From assembly GCA_016713725.1 (NCBI GenBank), contig JADJOO010000004.1, positions 1 to 30,652 of the forward strand: a stretch of 30,652 nt of DNA, read 5' to 3'. Under the pieces are notes generated by a model that saw only the letters and a program-made list of their open reading frames with translations, had not been told where the DNA came from and made no database searches. The DNA is from Pseudomonadota bacterium (GTDB lineage Bacteria; Pseudomonadota; Gammaproteobacteria; Steroidobacterales; Steroidobacteraceae). Position 1 is the stretch's first letter. Each line of letters opens with the position of its first letter. Positions 1 to 9,700 of this stretch are shown here, in pieces. Made by a program: the position numbers and the translations under genes.

Positions 1-670
1 CGCACCCCGATCACCACGTTGCTGGCACATCTGGAATCGCTAGAGATGGACGAACCGCCGCTCAGCGAACCGGAGCGCCGGGAGTATGTCGCCGTTGCGA
101 TGCGACAGGGCAAGCGAGTCGCGCAGCTCGTTGAGCAACTGCTGGAAGCCGCCAAGCTTGAGGCGAGACAGATCGTCGCAAACCCGGAGCCGTTCCCGAT
201 CGGTGAACTTCTGCAGGATGTCGCACAGAAGTTCGCCTTGGTGGCGCGCGAACGCGGTGTTTCGCTGGAAGTCGATACAGCGGCAGCAACCACCATGGTG
301 ACAGGTGACTTCGCCTTGTTAGAGCGCGTGCTCGACAACCTGATCGACAACGCGCTGCGCCACACCCCCATCGGCGGGCGCGTGACCGTGCAGTCGCAAC
401 CGCGGGGTGAGCGGGTCCGCATTGCGGTGACTGATTCGGGTCCTGGATTGACGCGCGAAGAAGCCGAGCGCGCGTTCGAACGGTTCTACCGTGGCGATCC
501 GGGCCGCTCGTCGCACTCCGGTCAATCGGGCCTCCGGACTCGCCATCGTCAAAAGCATTCTCGAGTTGCACGGCAGCGACGTCGCGGTCGACAGCCAGCC
601 GGGTCACGGCGCGACATTTTATTTTGAGCTGCCGATCGTCACGCGATCCTCGAGAACGGCTCCAACATAG
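1..670 (+). CDS. Sensor histidine kinase, C-terminal part (5' cut by window; one frameshift)
   Basis: This is the C-terminal half of a membrane-type two-component sensor kinase. The window opens at RTPIT, the residues that follow the phospho-accepting His-Glu-Leu of the HisKA helix, so the His lies just outside the window. The ATP-binding domain follows: N-box LIDNALRHTP, G1 box DSGPGL and the F-box-like FERFYRGD. Around 525-540 the frame shifts by one base: the G2 box and the final strand (LAIVKSILELHG, then GATFYFELP) continue in the next frame to a TAG at 668-670. The encoded motifs are well kept, so a consensus indel is more likely than true decay. Its cognate regulator would lie upstream, outside the window. 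The sensed signal cannot be read here; the adjacent copper-like genes make a metal-responsive kinase possible but unproven. Confidence 0.85.
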
Positions 671-741
671 GGCAGGCCGTGCGGCCCGCGCACCAATCGC
701 GCGCATCACGCAAGGGTTGCCTGGTCTACTGCCTGATGCAG

Positions 742-758
742 TCGAAGTCAGACTTCGA
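742..758. promoter_or_regulatory. Perfect 17-bp palindrome (operator-like)
   Basis: TCGAAGTC and GACTTCGA form a perfect 8-bp inverted repeat around a single central A. It lies in the 240-bp gap between the kinase stop (670) and the small exported protein (917). The one-base centre suits a dimeric DNA-binding protein better than an RNA hairpin, although a shorter stem-loop followed by ATTTG is possible. It may be an operator for the downstream gene. No convincing -35/-10 pair was identified beside it. Confidence 0.35.
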
Positions 759-916
759 TTTGTACGTAGAGCCACCGCACCGCGATAGTTTTGAGACTTC
801 TGCGTCCGACCATAGGTTGCGTACTGATCCGTTGAATCGTCTGCGGCGCAGGCCCAACGGCGCACGTGGCGAGCGACAAAAGTTCTTTCGATTCTTTTGG
901 CTTGAGGAGCATGACT

Positions 917-1267
917 ATGAAACGATTTATCACGCTGTTGAGTGCCGGCGCCGTGGCGCTGATGCTGTCCAATTCGGTGGTGGCAGGAACGGATAGCACG
1001 GTTACGGCCGCTCAGATCCAGGCGGCGAAGACACCGGCCGACCACGAGGCCATTGCCGTCGCCTACGACAAGGAAGCTGCCCGATTTGACGCCATGGCGA
1101 AAGACCATGCGTCGATGGCCAAGTCGTACAAGGCGGCGGCCACTACGCAAAAGGGCATGGGCGGGGCAGCCATGGGCATGCACTGCGAAAAGCTTGTTGA
1201 AACGTACAAGAAGGCGGCTGAAGAAAATCGGCAGATGGCGGCCGAGCATCGCAAGATGAAGATGTGA
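917..1267 (+). CDS. Small exported helical Met/His/Lys-rich protein
   Basis: A 116-residue protein of unknown function. A Sec signal peptide is clear (MKRF, then a hydrophobic stretch LLSAGAVALML, with cleavage near residue 23 after VVAG). The mature part is predicted to be almost entirely helical and rich in Ala, Lys, Met and His (AKDHASMAKSYKAA, GGAAMGMHCEKL, ending AEHRKMKM), with a single Cys. I chose the ATG at 917 because GAGGAG ends seven bases upstream; the in-frame ATG at 911 would sit too close to that site. It precedes a multicopper oxidase by about 220 bp in the same orientation. Met/His richness and this neighbour suggest a periplasmic metal-binding role, which is inference. The frame is intact, unlike both neighbours. 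Confidence 0.75.
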   Translation: MKRFITLLSAGAVALMLSNSVVAGTDSTVTAAQIQAAKTPADHEAIAVAYDKEAARFDAMAKDHASMAKSYKAAATTQKGMGGAAMGMHCEKLVETYKKAAEENRQMAAEHRKMKM

Positions 1268-1478
1268 GTCGAGAACGGAACAGGGTTGCCGCCTCGTCGC
1301 CGTTCACCCGACGCCGCAATTTGTTTACCCCGAATTGTTGTGCGGTGACGGTGCTGGGGTGGCAGCCACCGCGACACGCCCGGTTGACACGCATTCGTCG
1401 CGCGCCAATCGGGCATCGTGGCCCCGATGACCACTTTCGGAAAAGACGGTGAAACGCCTGATGAGCGGGGCAGACGGT

Positions 1479-1484
1479 AGGAGA
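1479..1484 (+). promoter_or_regulatory. Ribosome binding site of the multicopper oxidase
   Basis: AGGAGA lies six bases before the ATG at 1491. It supports that start, from which a Tat-like MDRRRF N-terminus is read, even though the frame is interrupted by a TGA twelve codons later. Confidence 0.6.
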
Positions 1485-1490
1485 TTGCTC

Positions 1491-3015
1491 ATGGATCGTC
1501 GTCGCTTCATCGTGCTCGGCACCACCTGAGTCTATCGCGACGGTTCTCGCCGGTTGCGGCGCTGGGGAGGTGAAGGGGGCGTCAATGCCGGGGATGGGCA
1601 GTGCTCCCCCACCGGTGCCACCACCCGCCACACCACCGGTCACCGGACTGACAAAGGGCCAGCCGCTTGCGGAGCTTCCGCGCCTCGTCAACGTCAGCGC
1701 GACCGCGGGCGCCTTCGAAGCGACGCTGGTCGCCGAGCGCACGACCGTCGCGTTGCTGCCTGGCACGACCACCGAATTCTGGAGCTACAACAGTAGATTG
1801 CCGGGGCCGCTGATCGACGTCTTTGAAGGCGACACGGTCCGCATCCGCCTGGACAACCACCTGTCGCAGGAGACCACCGTGCACTGGCACGGCTTGCCGG
1901 TGCCGCCCGCGCAGGATGGCAACCCGATGGACCCGATTGCCCCGGGCGCGAGTCGCACCTACGAGTTCACGTTGCCCCTCGGCAGTGCCGGAACCTACTG
2001 GTACCACCCGCACCCGCATGAACTCACGGCCGAGCAGGTGTTTCGCGGCATGGCAGGCCTTCTCGTCGTGCGTTCGCACACGGATCCCGTGCCCGCTGCG
2101 ATCGAGGAGAAGTTGCTCGTCATCTCCGACCTGCGTCCCGCCGGGGACGGAACGATTCCGGCGAACACGACCATGGACTGGCAAAACGGCCGCGAAGGCA
2201 ACTACGTGCTCGTGAATGGCCAGTACCGGCCATTGCTCACCCCATCAAGCGGGACAGAGTCAGCGCTGGCGCGTGCTGAATGCGACGAATGCGCGCTACC
2301 TCCGCCTCGCGCTGACCGGACACTCGATGACACTGATCGCTCGGAGCGGCGGGCTGCTGCGCGTTGCCGGTGCACGGGCTGCGTGACGTCCTGCTGGCTC
2401 ACGCCGGGCAAACCGTTGGAAGTCATCGTGACGGCCAACCTCGCCACCGGCTCAACGGCGGTACTATCAGATTGCCTACGACCGCGGGGGCGGCATGGGG
2501 ATGATGGGAACGTCCTCCACGACGATTCCGCTGCTGACACTCAATTACACGTCCGCTTCAACGGCTGCCGTCGCGCTGCCCAGCGCGCTCAACCCAATCG
2601 CCGATCTCGGGGTCGCGACGACAACCAAACGATTGGTGCTTTCGTCGGGCATGGGGATGGGCGGCATGGGTGGCGACATGTGGGTTTTCTGATTGATGGC
2701 AAGTCGGTTGGTCTGACACGCGTTGACCTCACGAGCCGCGTCAGCGAAAGTCGAGCAATGGACGATCGAAAGCCGTTCCACCATGGATCACCCGTTCCAT
2801 CTGCACGGCGCGAGTTCGGGTCGTGAGTCGTACCCGCGGCGGCGTAACGATGGCAGAGCCGTTCCTTGCATGGCGACACCGTGAATGTGGCCGCACTGGA
2901 AACCAGTTGCGCTTCAGCGTCGATCCAACGCCAACTCAGCAGACGCATGTACCACTGTCACATTCTCGAACACGAGGACCAAGGGATGATGGGGGTGCTG
3001 GACGTCGTCGTTTGA
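1491..3015 (+). pseudogene. Multicopper oxidase (CueO/CotA/bilirubin-oxidase-like), several frameshifts
   Basis: A three-cupredoxin multicopper oxidase that would oxidise Cu(I) or organic substrates with O2 reduction in the cell envelope. The N-terminus has a Tat-like MDRRRF, and after a frame change near 1535 a lipobox-like VLAGC, so the mature protein may be a lipoprotein. All four copper-ligand segments are present in order: HWHG (about 1882), HPHPH (about 2008), HPFHLHG (about 2788) and HCHILEHEDQGM (about 2956) carrying the type 1 Cys and axial Met. A Met-rich stretch GMGMGGMGGDM (about 2650) recalls the Met-rich insert of CueO. The product is spread over alternating frames, with shifts near 1535, 2245, 2385, 2460, 2690 and 2820. 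Because every ligand motif survives, consensus indels are likelier than a dead gene. Exact substrate is unknown; copper tolerance is the favoured role. Confidence 0.85.
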
Positions 3016-3189
3016 CACAATGCCCCCCACCTCCCGAGTTGTCGGCCGCGAACGGCGACGGACGGCGAGACACTTTCAAGACACCCACGGCGTATGGTTC
3101 ATAACTTGTTTCCGATGGATTTGGCGGGCCTTGCAGGTCCGCCGCACCGGCCACCGACTGGAGTTCCGTTCGCGACCCGATCAGCCACC

Positions 3190-4080
3190 TTTGCCTTCTC
3201 GCAGCAGCCGGCTTGATCCTTGCCCTCGGCGCGTGCGGCGGTGGCGGGGGCAGTGGCGGTGGAAGCTCTGGCGGGGTGACGCCGCCCCCACCGGTGACAG
3301 GCACGGTCAGCGGAACGGCGAGTCAAAGGGCCCGTGAGGCAGCACGATGACGGCCTACGCGCTCAGCAACGGGGCCATGGGGTACCAAGATCACGAGCGC
3401 GACCACAAACGCGGATTCGACTTCAGTCTGGCGATGGGCGGTTATGCGGGTCGGTGATGCTGCGGGTGACGGGCGGCACCTACACGGACGAGGCGACCGG
3501 TGCCACCATGCCGATGATGGCGGGTGACGTAATGACGGCGGTGCTGCCGAGCATGACGGCCGGGCAATCACTGAGCGACATCCAGGTCACGCCGCTCACG
3601 GCAATGGCCCAAGCGATGGCTCAACAACTGTCCGGCGGCATGACGGATTACCAGCATCTCGGCCGCGAATACCAATGTCAGCAAGTACTTCATGGTGACC
3701 GACGTTCTGCGCAACGTGCCGATGAACCCACTACTGGGTTCCGGCAATGCAACGACCGGGACCAGATCAACTACGGTATGGCACTGGCGGCGATGTCGCA
3801 GTACGCCCAGACCCAGGGCATGTCGTCGTCGTCGGCCATAGTGACGGCGATGATGAACGATGTGACTGACGGCGTGATGGACGGCAAGATGTCCGGCAGC
3901 TCCGTGATGATGGGCGGCATGAGCATGAGCATGTCGCTGCCCGCCACGGCGGCAACAACCGGACTCGCCACGGCGATGTCCGCGTTCGTGAACTCCGGGC
4001 AGAACCACTCCGGAGTTACCGCCGCAACCGTGCAGACTCTGATGAACCCGGCTGAATGGCTCGAACGGCCACATGATCAC
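3190..4080 (+). pseudogene. Met-rich lipoprotein, repeat unit 1 (frameshifted)
   Basis: An unrecognised lipoprotein. It begins with a hydrophobic stretch and lipobox (LILALGAC, Cys near 3235) and a Gly/Ser/Pro linker. A domain with GDFSL-like and VTGGTYTDEATG segments follows, then an Ala/Met-rich helical part with runs such as SVMMGGMSMSMSLP (about 3904-3941). The start codon is unresolved: the frame upstream of the lipobox is broken. Further frame changes lie near 3330, 3460, 3650 and 3760, yet the protein reads through when frames are joined. The same body recurs at 4080-4902. Extreme Met content and its position straight after a multicopper oxidase suggest a periplasm-facing Cu(I)-binding lipoprotein; this is inference, and I know of no named family for it. 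Confidence 0.6.
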
Positions 4081-4902
4081 CAGCTGCACGGGCACGGCCG
4101 CGGCCGGCAAGTCAGCGGCCGGGTGTTCCAATGGCGCGATGGGCGAGGATAGTGACGGCGTAACCGGTAGCAGGCGGCACACGCGGTGCGCAGATTGCCA
4201 GCACCGCCATGGACCCGTCGGGCGAATTCTCGATGTCACTCGGCAGCTATGCCGGGCCCCTGATGTTGCAGGTCACTGGCGGTACGTTCACGGACGAGGC
4301 GACCGGCACGTTGATGAGCATGGGCGCGAGCGACTCGATGACGACCGTCATGACGAGCGTCGCGAGCGGCGCGCAAGTGTCGGGAATCTGCATCACGGCG
4401 CTCACCTCCATGGCGCAGGCACGGGCAGCGGCGATGAGCGGCGGCATGGTCGACGCCAATATCACCGCGGCGAACACGGCCGTCGGCAACTACTTCATAT
4501 TGAGCAATCTTCTGACCAACCAGCCGATCGACATGACCATGACGGGATCGGGCACGGCCGGCGGTGTCACGCAGGAACAGATGAATTACGGTGCGGCGAT
4601 CGCGGCCATGTCTCTGTCCGCGAAGCTCCTCGGAATGACGGCGACCTCCGCGGCCTTCGTCGCTTCGATGATGAACGATGCCACCGACGGCACGATAAAC
4701 GGCATGATGGGCAGCACCCAGATCCAGATGGGTGGCGGCACGTGATGGGCAAAGCAGCATGATGGGTTCCCACACCGGCACGTCGGACGGCCACCGACAT
4801 GACCAACTTCCGGGCTCGCCGTGAATCACTCCGGCCGGAACTACCTCGGCCAACATGAACGCGTTGATCCAGAAGCTAGCTTCCTCGAACGGAGCACTTT
4901 AG
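4081..4902 (+). pseudogene. Met-rich lipoprotein, repeat unit 2 (tandem duplicate, frameshifted)
   Basis: A second copy of the body at 3190-4080. Matching landmarks in the same order are GEFSM, VTGGTFTDEATG, LTSMAQARAA, SGGMVDANITAANT, QMNYGAAIAAMS and MMNDATDGTINGMMG. The longest clean frame runs 4209-4745. Beyond it the frame breaks, and a plausible C-terminus (NMNALIQKLASSNGAL) reaches a TAG at 4900-4902. No lipobox or convincing ribosome binding site precedes it: a Cys-containing linker (ITSCTGTAAAGKSAAGC) joins it to unit 1. Unit 1 and unit 2 may therefore be one long lipoprotein with two repeats, or two adjacent genes; the frame errors prevent a decision. Function unknown. Confidence 0.6.
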
Positions 4903-5347
4903 CGGGCTTTCGCAACCCACGGAGGTTGCTTGCATGGATCATCGGCGCGCCTCGAGGAGGGAATCCTGCAGGCTGATCTCGAATAGCTCACCGACCCGAG
5001 CGTCTACCGCTTCCTGACGCCGACGACCACCCTCGACTCGGTGGATGGGGCGCGGGTTCAATAGGCTTTCTGCAACTCGTCGCGCACAGGTCGAGCAGCT
5101 GCTGATCGCCAAGCTCGGCAGCGGCCGTTGACAGAAAGTACCCGTCGATTCAGGGGGTTACGAAAAGTCGTGTTTTTCACGGCACTATCGGCGGGAAGGC
5201 TCAATTTACTGGGAAATCAGTCTCAATAAATGCATTCGAAAAGGGTGTGGGGCCGCCTGACGGGCGGGCCGGTGGTCTCTCATTAATCAAGGCAACCCCC
5301 GCGGTGGCGCACCGCAACCAGCTTTGACACCGGAACGCGCGCTGCCG
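4903..5347. other. Gene-poor stretch between the Met-rich lipoprotein and DUF2798
   Basis: No reading frame here matches a family I recognise. A small inverted repeat, GCAACC and GGTTGC around six bases (4912-4929), sits just after the lipoprotein stop but lacks a T-run, so it is only a weak terminator candidate. Short protein-like pieces (for example LTDPSVYRFL near 4990) could be scraps of a frameshifted gene. From about 5150 to 5290 the sequence becomes more AT-rich and looks intergenic. Confidence 0.4.
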
Positions 5348-5572
5348 CTAGCCGGTCACGCGAGCAACGAGCCGGCGCACCCAGGGCGCGACGATCGTCA
5401 CCGTCGGAAAGGCAACCGGCCATGTCGTCGCGCAACTCTTCAGCCATTGCGCCGTGAACCCCGGATCCAGCCCCCTGGCGGTGGCCAGGACGAAGGCGGA
5501 GACGATGGCGACCATGATCGCGGACAGCATGGCGCCGAAGACGATGGGTGCAAAACGAGCGGGTATACGCAT
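5348..5572 (-). CDS. DUF2798 family small membrane protein
   Basis: A 74-residue inner-membrane protein with two predicted transmembrane helices (PIVFGAMLSAIMVAIVSAF, and WPVAFPTVTIVAPWV followed by RRLVARVTG). The pattern of PARFAP at the N-terminus, a helix, WLKSC, the second helix and a basic tail is that of DUF2798, whose function is unknown. I chose the ATG at 5572 because AGGAG lies five bases upstream and because MRIPARFAP is the usual family start; longer in-frame starts would add unrelated sequence. It lies 58 bp downstream of the DUF2938 gene on the same strand and is probably co-transcribed with it. The frame is intact. Confidence 0.75.
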   Translation of the reverse strand: MRIPARFAPIVFGAMLSAIMVAIVSAFVLATARGLDPGFTAQWLKSCATTWPVAFPTVTIVAPWVRRLVARVTG

Positions 5573-5630
5573 TTTATACTCCTGTTGTGTGATGGCTGAT
5601 GGCAGTGGCGTTCGTGCGGTGATGCCGCGT

Positions 5631-6119
5631 TCACGACACGTAATGAAGTCGGGCGGCCCAGCCGGCGGCATAGAGTCCCAGTCCGAAGATCACGTGTGCG
5701 TGATGAGGCTCTGCAGGCGCGCAGCGGCAGGGCGAGGCGTCCGGCTGGCGGCGACGCCGGCACCCATGCCGGGTTGCATCACCAGGAAGGGCGCCGCCAC
5801 GGTGCCGATCCCGACCAGCAGTGCGGGCCCGATCGTCGGCTGACGGACCCACGCCAGGCCCCACACGGCAAGCAGCAGGCCAGCGAACGCGATGCCGATG
5901 ACGTAATGAGCGACCCAGCCGATAACCCGCTCGCCCGAAACGGGCGGCGAGGCTGCAATCGACTCGTGGCGCAAGCGACCGCGAGCAAGGTGTGCGAACC
6001 AGCGTCCGACCAAGTTGGGTAGCGGGAGTGTCGAACGCACGCCTGCGGACAATCGCCCAGAGGTCCATCAGGACCGTGGCGCCCGCGCCAATCAAGATCG
6101 CGTATACGAGATAGTCCAT
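5631..6119 (-). pseudogene. DUF2938 family membrane protein (two compensating frameshifts)
   Basis: A predicted inner-membrane protein of about 160 residues. The N-terminus MDYLVYAILIGAGATVLMD with RRRAF after it, the central VIGWVAHYVIGIAFAG, the LVMQPGMGAG motif and the final FGLGLYAAG match DUF2938 in order. Function is unknown. The first and last parts share one frame, while residues from about VGRWFAHLARG to LQSLITHT are read in a second frame (roughly 5700-6020). Two opposite indels therefore give back the original frame, which fits consensus error. The gene is divergent from a MerR regulator, with 77 bp between the starts, a usual arrangement for a MerR target. DUF2798 follows it. Confidence 0.75.
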
Positions 6120-6154
6120 GTCCTGTCTCCCAGTTGCTTGCCATTGAGTGGCGC

Positions 6155-6193
6155 AGGTGGCACTGTGCCACTTGAAGTCAACTTGAGGTCAAG
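6155..6193. promoter_or_regulatory. Probable MerR-type operator in the divergent promoter region
   Basis: The 77-bp gap between the divergent DUF2938 and MerR genes holds two repeat structures. One is an inverted repeat, AGGTGGCA (6155-6162) and TGCCACTT (6166-6173). The other is a direct repeat, ACTTGAAGTCA (6170-6180) and ACTTGAGGTCA (6181-6191), which also contains the dyad CTTGA (6171-6175) and TCAAG (6189-6193). CTCAAGTT/AACTTGAG-type half sites are known from operators of SoxR and related MerR proteins. On the minus strand a TTGACC there could be a -35, but the -10 at 19-bp spacing is weak. Binding by the neighbouring MerR protein is inferred. Confidence 0.5.
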
Positions 6194-6196
6194 AGC

Positions 6197-6649
6197 ATGC
6201 GATACCTCGACATCGCCGCGGTGGCGCAGCAGTCCGGTGTACCTGCCTCGGCGCTGCGTTATTACGAGGAGAAGGGCCTGATCGCCTCCGTCGGCAGGCG
6301 GGGTCTGCGGCGACTGTTCGATGCTGGCGTGCTGGAACGACTCGCGTTGATCGCACTCGGGCAAGCGGCCGGCTTCTCGCTCGATGAGATTGCCGGCATG
6401 TTCACCGTGGACGGGCGTCCGAAGATCGACCGGAAGACACTGAGGACCAAGGCCGAGGAACTGGACCAGACGATCCAGCAGTTGAGTTCGATGCGGGACG
6501 GGCTACGGCACGCTGCCGTCTGCCCCGCGCCGAGTCACATGGAATGCCCATCGTTCCGCCGCCTGATGCAGGCAGCGGCGGCGGTGAGGGGCGACGACAG
6601 CAAGCGGCCGCCGGCGCGACGACGACATAAACCCATCTCACCCAGGTAG
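6197..6649 (+). CDS. MerR family transcriptional regulator
   Basis: A 150-residue regulator. The winged helix-turn-helix is at the N-terminus (DIAAVAQQSGVPASALRYYE, then EKGLI), the second helix-turn-helix element covers about residues 36-72, and a coiled-coil dimerisation helix spans about 76-103. The effector end carries Cys109 and Cys117 in CPAPSHMECPSF, a spacing that could bind a metal or sense redox state. MerR proteins twist overlong promoter spacers to activate divergent targets, here most likely the DUF2938-DUF2798 pair. The ATG at 6197 follows the repeat-rich intergenic region directly. The frame is intact. Its ligand cannot be named from the sequence; it is not a clear CueR, ZntR or SoxR. 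Confidence 0.85.
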   Translation: MRYLDIAAVAQQSGVPASALRYYEEKGLIASVGRRGLRRLFDAGVLERLALIALGQAAGFSLDEIAGMFTVDGRPKIDRKTLRTKAEELDQTIQQLSSMRDGLRHAAVCPAPSHMECPSFRRLMQAAAAVRGDDSKRPPARRRHKPISPR

Positions 6650-6772
6650 CACTGCAACGTTTCGTCGCGCCCAGGGCACCGGTGGCCGTATCTCGCGAGC
6701 GTTCGGCCTCGGTGCAGCCCAGAATTCGCGCGGCGCGGCCAGTCGCGACGGAACGGCGGTGGGGTGGGGTCG

Positions 6773-9700
6773 ATGAAAATCTCCGAACGCAGCCTGCAGA
6801 ATCCGGCGGCCGTGACCGCCGCCGCCGCCATCGTCGTGCTGTTCGGCGTGCTGGCGATTCTGCGCCTGCCGATCCAGTTGCTGCCGGACACCCGCCAGCC
6901 GCAACTGTTCGTCGAGGCGTCCTGGCGCGAGGCAGCCCCGTCGGAACTCGAAGAGGCGCTGATCGAGCCGATCGAGGAGGCCATGCGCGGCCTGCCCGGG
7001 CTCACCGAGATGCGCTCGGAATCCAATCGCGGCCGCGGCGGCGTGCAACTGTCGTTCGAGGTGGGCACGGACATGACGCGAGTCATGCTCGACGTGGTGG
7101 CGCGCCTCAACACGCTGCCGCCGTTGCCGCCGGACGCAGACGAGCCGCAGGTCTTCGGCGGCGACAATTTCCAGACCCAGAACGCCGCTTCGCTGTTGGT
7201 GCGTCCCGTCGCTGGCCATACGGTGCCGGACATCGCCGTCCAGTACCAGCAGCTGATGGAGGAGGTCGTCGAGCCCCGGCTGGCGCGCGTTCCGGGCGTG
7301 TCGCGGGTGAACCTCGAAGGCGGTCGACCGCGCGAGGTGCAGGTGCGCTTCGACCCGCACCGGCTCGCGGCGCTGGGCCTCTCGCCGCAGCGCCTGGCAC
7401 AGACAGTCATCGCGGCCCGTGACGTATCGGCGGGATTCGCCAATGTGGGGCGCCGCCAGTTCACCGTGCGCGTCACGGGTCGCGAGCCGGTGGCGGACCT
7501 CGGTAACCTGGTCGTGAGCTGGAGCGACGATCGTCCGCTCTACCTGCGAGACGTCGCAGATATCCGCACTGAGCACGTCGAAGCACGGTGGTTCTCGTAC
7601 CGCAGCGGCGTGCCGGCCTATTACATCACTGCGCAGCGCAACTCGGACTCGAACACCGTCGAGGTCGTCGACGGCGTCAAGGCAGCGATCGCCGAACTCA
7701 ACGCCGGGCCACTCGCCAAGGAAAAGCTCTACGCCGACCTCTCATGGGACGCCAGCGTCTACGTCCGCCGCGCAATCGGCTTCGTCGAAGAAAGCCTCGC
7801 GATCGGCATCCTGCTCGCGGTGGGAGGGCTCTGGTACTTCCTGCGCGGCCCGCGCGCGCTGCTGGTCATCGGCGCTTCGATCCCGATTTCGCTGTTCTTC
7901 GCGGTGATCACGATGCACTTGCTCGGGCGGACGCTCAACGTCGTCTCGCTGGCGGGCCTCGCGTTCTCGACCGGCATCGTCATCGACGCAGCGCTGATCG
8001 TGCAGGGCAACGTGCTGCGGTTCATGGAACAGGGCAAGGACGCCTGGTCGGCGACGGTGGCAGGTGCGTCGGAGGTGTTGCCCGCCCTGCTCGCGTCGAT
8101 GCTGACCAGCGTCGCGATCTTCCTGCCGATCCTGTTCATGGAGGGACTCGAAGGGCAGTTGTTCAAGGACCTCGCCATCACGATGTCTGTCTCGCACGCG
8201 GCCTCGCTGCTGGTGGCGATGACCGTGATTCCCGCTGCGAACCGCTGGGCGCTGGCGCGGGGGGTTCCCGACGACCAGCATGCGCACTGGTGGCGGGCGA
8301 TGACCCAGTTGGCCATGCGCCTGACGGACCGGCCGGTCGCTCGGTTCGGCTGGATCGGCGGCATCACGGCGGCGAGCCTGCTCGTCATCGTCCTGCTGTC
8401 GCCGCAGGTGGACTACCTGCCGGTCGCGCAGACGGACATGATCTGGAACAGTTTCCGGCTGCCCCCAGGAGGCAACATCGAGACCGCACGTGCCGAAATG
8501 GCGCCCGTCGTGATCGAGCGCCTGCGGCCGTACCTCGAGGGCACGAAGCAGCCGAAGGTGAAGTACTACAACTTCTCAGCCTGGGGCGGCGCGGGTGGCG
8601 TAGCGGTCGTGTACCCGGAAGATCCGCGCGAGATTCCTGCCATGGTGCAGCTGCTGCGGGATGAAATCTTCGTCGGGTTCCCGGACACGCAGGTGTATAC
8701 GCAACGCGGCTCGCTGCTTGCGGTCGACGGCGACAACGCCCGCGAGATCCGCCTCGATTTCCAGGGCTCCCACCTCGGCGCACTGATGGACGCGGCCCGC
8801 ATTGCGGTCGACGAGATTCCGAAGGCGATCCCGGAGACGTACCCGCAGGCGTTCCCGGGCCTGGAGCTGAACCAGCCCGAACTGCAGCTCGTGCCAGACG
8901 AATGGCGGATCGCGCGCTCCGGTCTCACCCGGCCCGAGGTCGCTTCGGCTATCCGCGCGTACACCGGGGGCCTGTGGGCCGGCGAATACTTCGACGGCGA
9001 CGATCGCCTCGACATCATCGTCAAGGCGGACCAGTGGCATTCACCGGAAGAACTCGCCGAGTTGCCGATCGTGACGCCAGGCGCCGGCGTGCAGACGGTC
9101 GGCGAGCTCACCGAACTGCGCCAGACGGTAGGCCCCGCGCAGCTCGTGCGCATCAACGGTCACCGCACTGTCAGCGTCAACTTCCAGCCACCCGAGGACA
9201 TGACGCTCGACGCGGCCATCGGCCTGCTCGAGACGCAGGTCGAGCCGAAAGTGCGAGCCGGAATGGCACCGAAGGTGCAGCTCACTTATGCGGGCTCGGT
9301 CAACGATCTGCACCAGGCGTTGCGCGCCATGGGCCAGAACTTCCTGCTCGCGCTGGTGATCCTCTTCGCGCTGATGGCGGCGTTGTTCAGGTCCGCGCGC
9401 GACAGCCTGCTGGTTATGGTCGTCATCCCGGTCTCGATCGCGGGCGGCATCCTCGCGCTGCGGGTCGTCGGCCTGTTCGGGTTCCAGGCGCTCGACCTGC
9501 TGACCATGATCGGGTTCATCATCCTGCTGGGACTCGTCGTCAACGCGGCCATCCTGCTGGTCGACCAGACGCGTGCCCGCGAGCGCAGCGGCGTGCCGCG
9601 TCGGCAGGCCGTGGCTGAAGCACTGGAGACGCGCGCGCGGCCGATCGTGTTGTCGACAATGACCGCGGTACTCGGCATGGCGCCGCTGATCTTCATGCCC

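Noticed and set aside
62..1249. A 395-codon minus-strand open frame at the left end
   Set aside because: It is antisense to the kinase and the small exported protein, which both have recognisable features.
3767..3971. Short minus-strand frames with Cys/Ser/Arg-rich or hydrophobic products inside the Met-rich lipoprotein
   Set aside because: They are reverse-complement reflections of repeated ATG/GGC-rich codons in the sense strand; there is no start context.
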